From NCBI RefSeq assembly GCF_021730395.1, contig NW_026461109.1, positions 1-64,000 of the forward strand: DNA of 64,000 bases, read 5' to 3'. This DNA is from Mercenaria mercenaria. Lineage: Eukaryota; Mollusca; Bivalvia; Venerida; Veneridae. The translations under genes and the position numbers were made by a program. Numbering within the stretch: the stretch's first letter is position 1; each line of letters opens with the position of its first letter. Below the pieces are notes generated by a model. That model worked only from the letters and a program-made list of their open reading frames with translations, was not told the DNA's origin and made no database searches. Shown piece by piece: positions 21,691 through 34,168 of this stretch.

Positions 21691-23654
21691 CCTCACCCCC
21701 ACATGGTTTGTGGCTATATGACGTTAGAGTAAAAAAGAATGTGTTTCAATCTACACAACTCACGTTCGTGTTAAAAACGAGAAGTATTTATTATAAGATG
21801 TTTTCACGATATATTCGATCTCAACTTCAGATGCCATGTACTAGTGAACCCCTTTGACAAAATGTATATCTTGTACAATTGTCCGTAAGTATTTGACCTG
21901 ACACTCATTAATCTTCGCTAATATTTTCGGATGTTTTCGTTACTTTACGCAATATTGTATCCTGAAAAGGTCTATAATTACATAAATAACCTTTATAGTT
22001 AACCGTCTGACTTCCACGCACGTTACCACGGGTACGAAATTACCGCAGACCATTTTTTAAATTCAATATAATAAAGTGTAACTGTATTTGCTTTTATTCT
22101 TACAATGTCTTTTACAACGATTTTCACGAATCCTAATTGTTTTCTCTTGTTGAATCTATTTTTGGGAGTATTTTGTCTTTTTATCTAAGATACCTTTAAA
22201 GATTTTATTCTACACTTACTACAAAAACTCTTGAATACAAGTATATTTCTTTCAATAAATGAACTATAAAAAAATAAATAGATAAGTGTATTAATTTTCC
22301 GTCTTGTAAAATTTGGAGTGAATTTTGGAAAAACAATGATGTTAGACTGAGGACTACAACCCACAACTCCGAGAGTGATAGCTAATCGCTTTGTCCCCGC
22401 AGCTACTTGCACATGCGATATTTTTTAAATCATAAAGAATACTTACGCAGTAGTTATTTCTCTATTGAGGGTCAGGTCAATACTTATGGACAATATATCC
22501 ACTTTTTACTATCCATTTGTTATTACTATTGATGGTTTCAAAATGCAGATTCAAAGCTTGAAGAATAGATGTCATTTCTGTTATTAATCTTCTCAGTCTA
22601 ATGCAAAATGCTAACTTAGCTTTGTAAAAATAGCTAGTATGCGGTTAGTTGGTGATTTAATTTCGTGAAAATAGGTATTTAACATGTTTTAAACATTTAG
22701 AAATTTCGTTCATATGTAATTTTATGATATGAGGGATTGCCTGATTAAACCAGAAATATTTATCGACGCATGTTGCTCCATTTCACATGTATAATCAGTA
22801 CGAAAATAGTATACAATATCCTCTATCTGATATGAAATTAATATTTTTAGACGGTAAATTTATTGTGAATCATGGAACAAATTCTACCAATTTAGACATC
22901 AATTTCCACATCTCATTCGTTCGAGATTACGAGTTGTGAGAAGAGTCTGTTCTATACTCATAATGCTGAGCAACTGGTATCATTTTTTATACCCTTGGTA
23001 AACGACAAAGTCCCGACCTTCCGCACGAGAGAGACAAAGAGACAAAGACAGTGAGGTCATAGTAAGTCAGAGTAGCTAGTCCAGGAAACGGACTTTTTTC
23101 TTTAAAAAAAAGATCTTCTGATGATTATAAAGTATTGCAGCTGGTCAGACGCAGAAAATTTATTCTTGAGACAAAAAAAGCCATATCTGTTCATCTGGGT
23201 GCCCTGGGTATAGATGTAGAAACTGTAGTTTCGTGTTCACAATCTGAACACTTGAATTTAAATAATTCTAAGTTATATCAAGGAATCAACACACATAATA
23301 CGTGTTGATTAACCAATGATCAAAAGTCTTTTTCGATAAGATACTTAGATGCGAAATGTCGTTTGTATAATTTACACCCTTTATCAAATATCTCATTAAG
23401 ATATTTCATATCTACAATTCTTCTTTTCGGAACATGTCCGTAATCACCTGAATGTTATTACATTTTTTAAAAAACAATCGACTTTTTCTTTAACACTTTC
23501 TTAGCAAATCTCACCATATGTCTCTCAATACTTTCATGTCGATTTATTTCATCAATTCATTCCGAATTTACCGTTAATACATGCAGCTTCGCACATTCTT
23601 TAGATAATTTTGTGAAAAAAAATGACGGTTAAACGTGTCATTTCTTAATGGGGT
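21691..23654. other. Interior of the inverted-repeat pair, no gene
   Basis: No transposase or other protein was recognised. A tRNA-like patch sits on the minus strand at about 22325-22405 (B-box-like GGGTTGTAGTCC) and may be a SINE head fragment. The rest is AT-rich. Confidence 0.45.
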
Positions 23655-23870
23655 AGGGGTAAAATATCGTCAAATATTGAAATATATAAGTTGGTGACTC
23701 CTAAGTATTTATGTGTCTACTAGACGTATACACACTGCGAAACAACATACCAAAAGTTTACGTTTTTTATCTAGTCGATTTTTCGATGTGAGTCCTAGGC
23801 GTAAATCTTTATTCACTAAGTTTCATACCATTATGTAGCATTTTCTAAATGCAAAGTGACAATTATTAGT
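23655..23870 (-). repeat. Right arm of the long imperfect inverted repeat
   Basis: Reverse-complement partner of 21400-21690. Its outer edge meets the tandem-unit element starting at 23876, which may have cut it. Confidence 0.7.
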
Positions 23871-23875
23871 GAAAG

Positions 23876-25919
23876 CCCTATATCGCTCACCTGACCTAAT
23901 TCTAACCCCTGATAAGTAAGAATCTAAGTTGGCCTTGATTTTATAGAGACAAACATATTGACAAAGTTTTACGAAGATCAAGTAGAAAATGTGACTTCTA
24001 GAGTTTATATGAGTGTTATTCTAGCGCTCAAAAAGCAGGATGTTGTTTTAAATTGGAAAAGTACGATAACAGTGGTTTCATTTTCGATGTTTGTGTCTTT
24101 TATTCCATTTATGATTATTGCTCACTTGTCACAGACCAAGGTTGTAAATGAAGTATTTTTAAAACATTCAAACTTGACCTAAAGGTCATCAAGAATAATA
24201 TTCTGACCAAGTTCCGTGAAGATATGGTCATAAATGTGGCCTCTCGAGTGTTAACAAGCTTTTCATTTGATTTGAACTGGTGACCTAGTTTTGAAGCCCA
24301 CATGACCCATATTCGATTTTGACCTAAAGGCTATCACGACAAACATTCTGATTAATTCTCATGAGTTTTAAACTTAAACTTAGGTCTCTAGAGTGTTAAC
24401 AAGCTATACCTTTGATTTGAACTGGTGATAACTGGTGACCTAGTTCCTGATTCCACCTGACCAAGATTGAAACTTGACCTAAAGATCTTCAAGATTAACA
24501 TTCTGACCAAGATTCATTAAGATATGATCATAAATGTGGCCTCTAGAGTGTTAACAAGCTTTGCCTTTGATTTGACCTAGTGACCTAGTTTTTGACCCCA
24601 TATGACCCAAATTCGAACTTGACCTTAAGACATAAAGTCTAGATTAACATTTTGACTAAGTTTCATGAAGATACAGTGATAAATGTGGCCTCTAGAGTGT
24701 TAACAAGCTTTACCTTTGATTTGATCTGGTGGCCTAGTTTTTGACCCAACATGACCCAGAATCGATCTTGACCTTAAAATCAATAAGATTAACACTCTGA
24801 CCAAGATTCATTAAGAAATGGTCATAAATGTGGTCCCTAGTGTGTTAACTAGCTTTTACATTCATTGACCTAGTGACCTAGTTTTTGATCCCGCATGACA
24901 CAGATTCTAAATTAACCTAAATATCATCAAGGTTAACATTCCGACTAAGTTTCATGAAGATACAGTCATAAATGTGACCTCTATAGTGTTAACAAGGTTT
25001 TCATTTGATTTGACCTGGTGACCTAGTTTTTAAGCCTACATGATCCAGATTCAAAATTAACCTAGAGGTCATCAAGACAAACATTCTGATCAATTGTCGT
25101 GAGTTTCAATCTTAAAATAAAGTCTCTAGTGTGTTAACAAGCTTTACCTTTAATTTGGCCTTGTGACCTAGTTTTTGACCCAACCTGACCCAGATTAGAA
25201 CTTGACCTTAAGATCATTAGGTTGACACTATGACTAAGATTCATGAAGATACAGTCATAACTGTGGCCTCTAGAGTGTTAACAAGCTTTACCTTTGATTG
25301 TTTGACCTTGTGACCAAGTTTTTGACACCCTTGACCCAGATTTAAACTGACCTAAAAATCATCAAGAATAACATTCTGACAAAGTTTCATTAAGATATTA
25401 TCTTAAATGTGGTCTCTAGATTGTTAACTAGCTTTTTCTTTGATTTGACTTGGTGACCTAGTTTTTGACCCCACCTGACCTACATTTGAATTTGACCGAA
25501 ACCATTCAGACTAAGTTTTATTAAGATAAAGTCATAAATGTGGCCTCTAGAATGTTAAGAAGCTTTTCCTATGATTATGTTGACCTCTTGATCTAGTTTT
25601 TAAGCCCACATGATCCAGATATTACACTTGACCTACAGATCATCAAGATTAACATTCTGACCAAGTTTCTTAGAGATATTGTCACAAATGTGGCCCCTAG
25701 AGTGTTAACAAGCTTTTCCTTTGATTTGACCTGATGACCTAGTTTTTGATCCCAGATGACCCAATATCGAACTAGTCCAGGATTTTTTTAGGTAACATTT
25801 TGACCATGTTTCATTAAGATTTATGAACTCTAGAGTGCTAAAAATCAAATTGTTGACGACGGACGACGAGGGGCGATCACAAAAGCTCACCTCGAGCGCT
25901 TCGTGCTCAGGTGAGCTAA
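23876..25919. repeat. 2-kb element made of ~12 units of ~146 bp, GCTCACCTGA ends
   Basis: The left edge reads CGCTCACCTGACC and the right edge CTCAGGTGAGC, giving a short inverted terminal repeat. The phrase GTGTTAACAAGCTTT recurs about eleven times between 24249 and 25707 at 130-156 bp spacing, with TGACC.(T/A)GTGACCTAGTTTTTGACC-type companions. Near the right end is GACGACGGACGACGAGG, typical of this repeat class. It encodes nothing. It sits against the family end at 25920-26070. Confidence 0.8.
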
Positions 25920-26070
25920 AATAAGTTTCAAAGCTATATGCCTTTAAACGATAGCCATATGTAATTCCATGCAAAACTTTAACCAAAGTGTGACGCCTAC
26001 GCCGACGCCGACGCCGACGCCGACGCCAGGGTGAGTAGATTAGCTAGACTATTCTTAGAATAGTCGAGCT
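25920..26070 (-). repeat. End of the (GGCGTC)n repeat family, minus strand
   Basis: Reverse complement gives GCTCGACTATTCTAAGAATAG, a GGCGTCGGCGTC run and CTTTGGTTAAAGTTTTGCAT, matching the left end of the element at 17897. Only about 150 bp is present before the 146-bp-unit element abuts it, so that element probably inserted here or the copy is truncated. Confidence 0.7.
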
Positions 26071-26142
26071 TAAACGGAAAGAAAATGGATTCATAGAAAT
26101 GTCCTCGAAACAAATTAACAGTTAAATACAAACAAGCATAAT
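26071..26142. repeat. Left flank of the BEL insertion, copy of the 63.8-kb family
   Basis: AAATGGATTCATAGAAATG, then AAACAAATTAACAGTTAA.TACAAAC aligns with 63843-63905. With 37188-37300 it forms an older sequence split by the BEL/Pao element. Confidence 0.7.
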
Positions 26143-26552
26143 TGTCGCGAACTGCGAGTCTGTTTTGCATAAATAATTACAGTTGCGACGTTATCTTGGT
26201 GCCGTCCGAGCCTTGGTTCATCTGGGAGTCTTGGTGTCCGCCGGAACCACGGCGTCGTCGAAACCTAGTTCATGATTTCCAGGTCACGTATTTCACGGAT
26301 TTTACAATGTTTTTGTAATAGTATGAAAGGCTATTGTTCAGGAATTTTGAGGTGTTCACTGTTAAAATTAGAAAAGTTTGGAAGATAAAAATAATTCGAA
26401 AAATAAATGTAAATTTTTCGTCACTAAAATGAATTATGTGAAACTGAATGGAGTTTTATTATTTGTGTTTTAGATGGGAATAAAATAAATCCAATGTGGC
26501 GTGTAATGAGATGACATACAGTCCGAAACTAAAGAAAGAAAACTTCGCCACA
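26143..26552 (+). repeat. BEL/Pao 5' LTR
   Basis: It begins TGTCGCGAACTGCG and ends CTTCGCCACA. It is about 96% identical to 36774-37187, including AATAAAATAAATCC-type polyadenylation signals near the 3' side. Confidence 0.95.
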
Positions 26553-26557
26553 TTGTT

Positions 26558-26576
26558 TGGTCTCGCAAACCGGATT
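26558..26576 (+). other. Putative primer binding site
   Basis: TGGTCTCGCAAACCGGATT begins 5 bp after the LTR. TGG at the start would pair with a tRNA CCA end. Which tRNA was not determined. Confidence 0.5.
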
Positions 26577-26641
26577 CCAGAACTCAAAATGATTTGGAAT
26601 ACTGAAGCTTGTCACTAGTGCTTGAAATATCAGCAATAAAA

Positions 26642-28030
26642 ATGGCTAGTGTGATACATTTAAAAAGTGTAAGGACGAGGTTTAGAAATGTTCTACAAAA
26701 GGATATTGAAGCTGCGAAGGAGTTACTGAAGTGTGACGTCGAGATTTGTGATATTGACAGGAATATTTCAGAAAGAAATAAATGTATGCAAAGTCTTAAA
26801 GTGTATCGTGAAAAATTGGAGCTACAAAGTGAGAAATTATCTGGTGCTGTTGAAGAAACTGACACGGAGTTTGTCCAACAAATTTCTGATGAAGATAGTG
26901 AATTATGTGCAGACGCTGTAGAGTGTTGTATCATGTTACAGCAACACAAGGAGATATTACTTAGCGAGAAGGAAAAAGGTGAAACAAAACAAGTAAAAAG
27001 TGTTATGATTGAAGAAATGCAAAACGAACAACTCGTATCTTTACAGAGAGACATGCAAAGACTAATGGAAATGCAATTACAACAACAAGAAAAACTCATA
27101 GAAGTTCAGACTAACAAAGGTAAAGTCTCTTCTACGAAGTTACCTAAGATAGACTTAATATCTTTCAGTGGCGATAAAACAAAATGGATTGAATTCTGGG
27201 ATTCGTTCAAGTGTTCTGTGCACGAAAATGCAACGCTTTCCAACAGTGAAAAGTTCATTTATTTGAGGAGTAAAGTGTACGGTGAAGCTCAGCGTGCAAT
27301 ATCAGGTCTTACGTTATCCGATGCTAACTACGAAGTAGCTGTCGGAGTTCTAAAGGAACGTTTCGGGAACGTGCAAGAAGTGGTCGATGTAATTTATAAC
27401 AAGTTGATTAATTTACAAACTGCAACAAACAAAACAAGCAGTTTAAGAGTACTACTTGATACGGTGGTAAAAACTTACGCAGCCTAGAAGTGCTAGGACA
27501 AAATGTGAATCAAGATGTGTTTGTGTCCATTGTAAGGGCCAAATTACCAGCAGATGTGTTAGTCCAACTGGAAATTCTCAATGGTGTGAATAATAAATGG
27601 AATACATTCAGATATATTATAGCCAGAGAAAGGGCTGAGAAGGACAAAGAACCAGATAAAAGATCCTTAAATTCTCACTCAGTACAAAAAGGAATCAGAT
27701 TAAATGAGTCTAAAAAACCGACAACGAGAAGCTTTGCAAATTCAGGATCCGCTCACGTGTTAGCAGCCGTTAGAAAACAACTAACTGTGAAAAGACACAC
27801 CGAAAATTACGCTGATAAATGTCGTTAGTGCCAACAAAAGCACTGGAATGACGAGTGTAACAAATATCGGACTATCAGTGAAAGGAAACAACAACTAAAG
27901 GACAGTTGTTATAAATGCTTGAAGACAGGTCACCAATCCAATGAGTGCAAGAGAAACAAAATATGTACCCACTGTGATGAAGTAAATAAACACCACCGCA
28001 GTTTGTGTCCAAAGAAATTTAAATTCAGAG
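26642..28030 (+). pseudogene. BEL/Pao gag region (DUF1759-type, zinc knuckles)
   Basis: The N-terminal half is Glu/Gln/Lys-rich and probably coiled coil (LQRDMQRLMEMQLQQQEKL). It is followed by the conserved LPKIDLISFSGDKTKWIEFW and LRSKVYGEAQRAISGL, the BEL/Pao gag core (DUF1759). Cys/His knuckles lie near 27905-28010 (CYKCLKTGHQSNEC and a second Cys-rich set). Gag would form the particle and bind RNA. It is part of a broken fossil element. Confidence 0.85.
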
Positions 28031-28159
28031 AAACGATGTCACATTTAGCAAGTGAAATAACGGAAACCATGGACGTTTCTGAAGAAAATGTGCTTGTGTC
28101 ATCAGATGAAATGGTCCTGATGCAGACAGCTCTGACGGATATTAAAAGTCCAGAAACAT

Positions 28160-28450
28160 CTGAAACTCAGTCTGTGCGACTTATATTAGATTCGGGATCT
28201 CATCGAACATATATCACTGAAAAACTAGCAAATAGGTTACATCTCAAAGAAACAGGGGAACAGGAAATCAAACTGGTTACATTTGGGAGTAACAGTACGC
28301 AACGTATAAGAAGAAAGTGTTCTAATATCGATGTAAAACTAAAAAATGGAACGCACATCTCAGTTAGTGTGAATATTGTTCCACCTATTAGTGGTCAGTT
28401 AGTTACATCGCAGTCCAGTCAGTATTTTGTAAACAGAACATTTTAAACAC
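28160..28450 (+). pseudogene. BEL/Pao aspartic protease region
   Basis: LILDSGSHRTYITEKLAN carries the D-S-G catalytic motif of retropepsins in its BEL/Pao form (DUF1758). It lies between the gag knuckles and the RT, as expected. Confidence 0.8.
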
Positions 28451-28869
28451 GTAGTTGGAAGTGTAGATCTAGCAGATACGCTGCCAACAGAAAACGAATC
28501 CTCATCAATAGTAATGTTGGTCGGCAATGACTATTACTTGGATTTCATTCTCTGTCAAAGAATCGAATTACACCCTGGGTTATATTTTCTAGGATCTAAG
28601 TTAGGATGGATTCTGACTGGCAGAACTAATGATCAAGACACCAATGACGGCCCGTGCATGCTTATTATTACGCACGGTAAAGGTTTTACAAAGACAAGTT
28701 TGTTCACCAATGTGGATGGTGTAGTACCTGTGAAACGTGATCTAGAGGACTTTTGGAGAGTAGAGTCCATTGGTATTTTAGATAAACAAAACACTTCCGA
28801 CGATGAAATGGCCATGAAAATGTTTCTAGATTCTCTGCAGTTTGAAAATGGACGTTATCAGGACACATG

Positions 28870-29700
28870 GCCTTGGACTGAGGAATGTCCGAATTTACCA
28901 GTAAACAGAGAGCCGGCTGTGGGTCGTTTGAAAAGTTGTGTAAACAAAATGAAAAACAAACCTGATCTGTTACAGAAATACGATGCAGTGATGAATGATC
29001 AACTGAGCAAGGGTGTTATTGAGAAAGTAGAACAGTCAGAAACAGATGGATTGGTACATTACTTACCTCACCATGCGGTTATTACACCACAAAAGGCAAC
29101 AACAAAGATACGAGTCGTATACGACGCATCCGCAAGAACACGAAAAGAAAACTAAACCTTAAATGAGTGCATGTATAGGGGACCTGTGATGCTTCAAGAC
29201 CTTTGTGGTATGCTACTACGATTTAGAATACAACATGTACATGTAGCAGTAGTTGCTGACATAGAAAAGGCGTTTCTCCAGATTGGATTGCAGTCTAATC
29301 AACGTGACGTGACACGATTTCTTTGGTTGAGGGACTTTGAAAAACCTATATTTGATGCTGATAATATTCAGGAATACCGATTTTGCAGAGTACCTTTCGG
29401 TGTCATCAGCATGTCCGTTTCTACTGGGAGCTATTGTAGATTACCATTTAAAATCTTACAACGATGAAATCGCAGAAAAGCTAAGAAACAACATATATGT
29501 AGATAATGTTATATCTGGAGCCGAAAATACAAGTGAAGCTATTAAGTTGTACACAACATCGAAATCGATGTATGCAGAAGCGTCCATGAATTTAAGGGAA
29601 TGGATAACGAATAGCGAGGTGGTTAATGAGTTCATTCCGAAAGAGGACAGAGCATTCACTAACTCAGTAAAAGTTCTTGGACATTGCTGGAATGTCAAAG
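28870..29700 (+). pseudogene. BEL/Pao reverse transcriptase region
   Basis: Recognisable are NDQLSKGVIEKVEQSE, ITPQKATTKIRVVYDASAR, VADIEKAFLQIGL (first catalytic Asp), FLWLRD, YRFCRVPFGV and YVDNVISG (the YVDD-like box, in BEL form). The order and spacing match BEL/Pao RT. Fossil copy. Confidence 0.9.
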
Positions 29701-30420
29701 AAGATACGATAAATTTGTCAAAGCCGAAGGCCGTGTTGGATCAGCAAGAGTGGACAAAACGTAGCGTGTTAAAATGTATTGCTTCCGTCTTTGATCCACT
29801 TGGGTTACTTTCGCCAGTACTCTTACGAGGAAAAGTGCTTCTACAATCGTTATGGCAGAAAAATCATGATTGGGACGAAGAAATAAGTACTGAAGATCAA
29901 ATGAAAATGTCCGATATTTTATTAGACATCAACAAGATAGACACATTTCATATACCAAGGAAGGTTTGTGAACTTCATGGAACAGTAACGTATTCCTTGT
30001 TGTGTTTCTGTGATGCCTCAGAGAAAGCATATTCTGCGGTTATATATCTGCACACACATCAAGCTCAAACTTCCATTGTAAATATGGTGTTTTCCAAGAC
30101 ACGTCTTACGCCAGTGAAGAAAATAACGATTCCGGGGTTGGAACTACTAGCGGTTGTGATCGGACTAAGATGTTTAAAATTTGTAAGAGATCAAATTAGA
30201 GTACCAGTCGCTCAAAATTATTTGTGGACAGATTCAAAATGCGTACTACAATGGATTACATCACAAAAGAAATTATCAGTGTTTGTGAAAAACAGAGTCA
30301 CAGAAATTAAAGAACACAGTAACGTAAACTTGTCATATATTCCTACGAAGGAGAACCCTGCAGATGTGGCTTCTAGGGAGACAACGCTAGAAAAATTGAA
30401 ATCTAACACTACGTGGTGGT
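29700..30420 (+). pseudogene. BEL/Pao RNase H / A17 region
   Basis: WTKRSVLKCIASVFDPLGLL is the connector typical of Pao elements (Pfam A17). Then FCDASEKAYSAVIYL, ITIPGLELLAVVIGLR, LWTDSKCVLQWI and ENPADVASR give the RNase H core and the conserved N-P-A-D motif. Confidence 0.9.
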
Positions 30421-31475
30421 ATGGTGCAAAGTGGTTGCTGGAACCAATGCCCGATTGGCCAGTATACAGTGATCAACAAAGTGATATTACTGAAGAGGAG
30501 ATAGAAGAAGTATTACAAACAGAAGAGAAAAGCAACAAAGAAACAATGTTAGTGCAATTGACCAATGTTGACAATACAGAAAGGGCAAGTAATCCGCCAT
30601 TTGATATTGACAGTAACAAATATTCTTCTGTAACTCGTCCAACAAGAGTTACCGCGTTAGTTTTACGCTTTGTGCGGAAACTAAAAAAAAGTGTCGTGTA
30701 AAGGTGGCGCTTTAGAAAGTACAGAACTGTTAGAAGCCGAGAAAATGTGGTTACAACATGTTCAAGAAAGCCATTTTCAAAGTGAAATTGATGCTATCCT
30801 TGCCAAAAAGACCACTAGCAGACAACAACAGTTAGGTCTATTTCTTGACGAACAAGGGCTTATGCGCTGTAAAGGTAGACTCGAAAATGCTAACCTGAGT
30901 GAAGGGGCTAGACACCCCATTCTGTTACCGAAAAATGATCACCTTACTGAACTGATTATAGAAAGAACACACCAAGAGTTATTGCATAGTGGTATCTCGC
31001 AGACACTTGCTAAAACAAGACAAAAATTTTGGATCATACATGGTCGAGCAACGGTCAAGTCCGTTTTAAACAAATTTGTATTGTGTAGACGTCATGAAGG
31101 TGGTAGTTACACAATGCCACCAATGTCTTCACTGCCATCGTCAAGAGTGACTGAAATAACACCATTTTCGAGAACAGGATTAGACTATTTCGGTCCAATT
31201 TACCTTAAAACATCAGGTTAAGAGAAGAAGACTTGGATCTGTTTATTTACATGTTTAGTAAAACGCGCAATTCACCTGGAATTAGTCTCTGATATGTCCA
31301 CAGAGGAATTTCTGTTGTGTTTAAAACGCTTCATAGCGCAAAAGGGGACTCCAGTCGAAATAACAAGTGATAACGCAAAGCAATTCAAAGCCGCAAGTTC
31401 GATCCTAGATCAAATTTGGCATGGTGTATTACACAGTAACGAAGTTCAAAGTTACGTGGCAAATGCAAATATTAA

Positions 31476-34168
31476 CTCCCTGAAGCCGATATCGTAATAT
31501 ACCTGCTGCGGCGAGATAGGAATTACCACTAGACGTCGAAGAGCATTTTCTGATTTTATCATAATCACATTCGCATGCAGTCAAGAACAATCATGCAGGA
31601 AAACATTAATAACTGGGATGTAAATCAAAATAAACTTACAAACTTTTCGAAGTTTTAACAAACATTTTTATATCCATATTTCGCCCATAACTTATATCAA
31701 CATAGAATAATATTTTTACATTGAAAAATTCAAAATTTTAACACACCTATTACGTTTATTGAATATTTATACATTTCTGATTTTCTTATTTTTTTCACAT
31801 GTAAAGACGGTAAATTCCAATAAATAGAGATACATTATTAACACAGAATATTAGCACCAGCATTACTTGAAATTTACATCCGTTTTTGTGCGTATATCGA
31901 TGGTTTATTTTGATGTAAAATCTATTTTTAAATATGTACATGAACGTGTGACGCGCGCTAAGAGATTGTGTAATGTCCAGTAAAGTTACGATATTTACAT
32001 CCATCTTAAGTTTAAAAACTATTAAACTCACAAACATGCCTTTATTCACAAACGTTTTTTTTTTATTTTATGGAAAATATTTTGTTGTATTAATTTTATC
32101 CATTTGTTTGTGTAGTCTATGTATGTTTATGAATGTTTCAAACTTCTAAAACTTAAACATTTTGAATGAAGGTTCATGTTGTACACAATTTTCATCGGGT
32201 ATATCGGTCCGGAAATCGTTCTAGATGGTATGGTTTGAAGCACTCTACACACAGGTTCACGCCGCATGCTTCACATCCAAATCGGGGTTCGCGCCTGATA
32301 CCACGGGGCTTGCAATGTTCACATCGACGTTTCTTTTCCATGTCCGCTACCCAGCAATTCGAGCAGTCGGCATATGGGGTGTTCTCTTTCATTTGTTTCT
32401 GATCATGTAGATACCAATAAGTTGTTTTGCTAGCGACTTGCGATAGTCAACCATAGACAGTTGTTTTTTTTTTCTACCGTTTCGAGACTTCCGTTGATGA
32501 TTAGGGGATTCTTTCATCAGAATGTACCCACACACAATTGTAATATCCACCAGAAACCAAAACAGATATTTCCACCATTTACTTGCTTTTCTACCACAGG
32601 AGTATAATGTCCTAAGCTGGTCTGCGCGATCAACTCAATTCATGAATTTTGTGTAATTTTTCACAACTTCTGGACAAGGCACGCCAATACGGGAACCATC
32701 TTTCTGACGTCGGAGAACGGTAGTTTGCCGTCGGGGATCAGTGTTTGTTGACAGCAAATTCACAGGGCGCTTGTCCTTCCATGTCAAGGCAACCATATTT
32801 CGTTTTTGCATAATCACAGACTCTTCTTGGTTCTTTATATTAGCATTCCGTATTTGCGGTGGTACCCCTTGTCTCTGTGCTCGAACATTCCACAGGCATA
32901 TGTGTCGTTCTCCTCTAACTTCTCAAATAACTTCACCGACGTGAAAAAGTCGCCATGTAAATATGATGCCCGCGATTTAAAATGTCTCTAGTTAGGTCCA
33001 ACACTACTCTTTTACCAAGACCATACTCTCCTGTGTTGTTTTCCTTTCCAAGGTACACCTGGAAGTCGTTGATAAAACCATTGTGCGGATCAGCCCGAAC
33101 CCATACTTTTATCCCGCGCTTCGTTGGTTTCATCGGGACATACTGCTTGATGGAAAGCCTTCCGGTGTAAGCAACCTTTGCCTCGTCAATTGTCGACTTT
33201 CTGTGTTGCCGATACGCAGACGACAGTGAAGTTCGTACTTTTTCAAGCACAGGACGCACGTGCGCGATTTTGTCATGACCGGCGTCTCCTCTGGGTGGAT
33301 TCATCGATGTGTCCGCGGCATGAAAGTACTGATTGATTTTGTCAAATCTATCACGATTTATTCTATGCTTGATTCCACATATTCCGAACATTTCATCAGG
33401 TGAAAAATAGTCATCAAGTCGTGGTGCTATGATCACTCCCATAACGATTTGAAATCCAATGTATGCCTTGATGTCAGCCACAGTCACTTTGCGCCATTTT
33501 TCGTCCGGCTTTTCACGCATTTACCGTACGGCATACATGTTTGTTTCACGGACTAAGTCCTCATATATTTCTGGTTTGAAGATTTGTTCAAAAAAGTCAA
33601 TTTCACATTTGTCCTCAGATAAACCTGACGTCGGTCCAGGATTTCCTTCAAACTGCTGGGTGCGAATTCCATGCAAATTCTCCGACCATTCATTTTTTCT
33701 GATGTTCTGCTAACTGAATCAAAGGAATTTCATCATCTGAATCATCATCCGAAGGAACTGATATGTCAGAGTCAGAATGATTATTTTCTTCATTTTCAGA
33801 AAGATCGCTGGCAGACGACATGATTGTACTCTTTTGAAAAGTCAAATAAAATATGAACAAAACACAGCGGAGTTCATATTTTTATTCCCTTTAACATGAC
33901 CGCATAATTACGAACATTTATTTAAACAAGGGAATTAATTATTAACATAATTAATAATTACAACATCTAAGAAATAATTCCCAGTATGCAAATTAATTTT
34001 GCTTTTGTCAGTATTATCAAAAATTAACAAGTATGTGACGCAATTAGCATGACCTCGATGCCTCGACTATACTCGTCAATCGCCGTCCTGGGGAGTCCAT
34101 ATAGTCGCATATCGATGCTACAGGGGTAGAAAATATGACGACTATATTCGCATATCGGTCCCAGGGAG
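31476..34168 (-). mobile_element. piggyBac DNA transposon nested in the BEL integrase
   Basis: 2,693 bp, flanked by TTAA on both sides (31472-31475 and 34169-34172), the hallmark piggyBac target duplication. Terminal inverted repeats start CTCCCTG and share CCGATAT and AATATA blocks (CTCCCTGAAGCCGATAT against CTCCCTGGGACCGATAT). The transposase reads on the minus strand, opposite to the host element. About 700 bp on the left and 350 bp on the right are non-coding ends. It must be younger than the BEL insertion. Confidence 0.93.
32192..33821 (-). pseudogene. piggyBac transposase (DDE_Tnp_1_7), recently inactivated
   Basis: The start at 33821 (MSSASDLSENEENNHSDSD) gives the usual acidic N-terminus. 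The catalytic domain includes ITVADIKAYIGF-type residues (VTVADIKAYIGFQIVMGV), IDEAKVAYTGRLSIKQYVP (first Asp), then VVLDLTRDIL and HGDFFTSVKLFEKL (second Asp) and VDRADQLRT with YSCGRKASKWWKY (third Asp region). The C-terminal Cys/His-rich zinc domain is complete (CSNCWVADMEKKRRCEHC, then FGCEACGVNLCVECF), ending at 32192. Few lesions: a stop just before MREKPDEKW (about 33521), a frameshift just before the second catalytic Asp (about 32955) and stops near 32850, 32634 and 32440. All domains are retained. The length fits the family (about 540 residues). Confidence 0.9.

Noticed and set aside
26584-27099. Ser/Cys/Phe-rich minus-strand frame
   Set aside because: Antisense of the Glu/Gln-rich BEL gag region.
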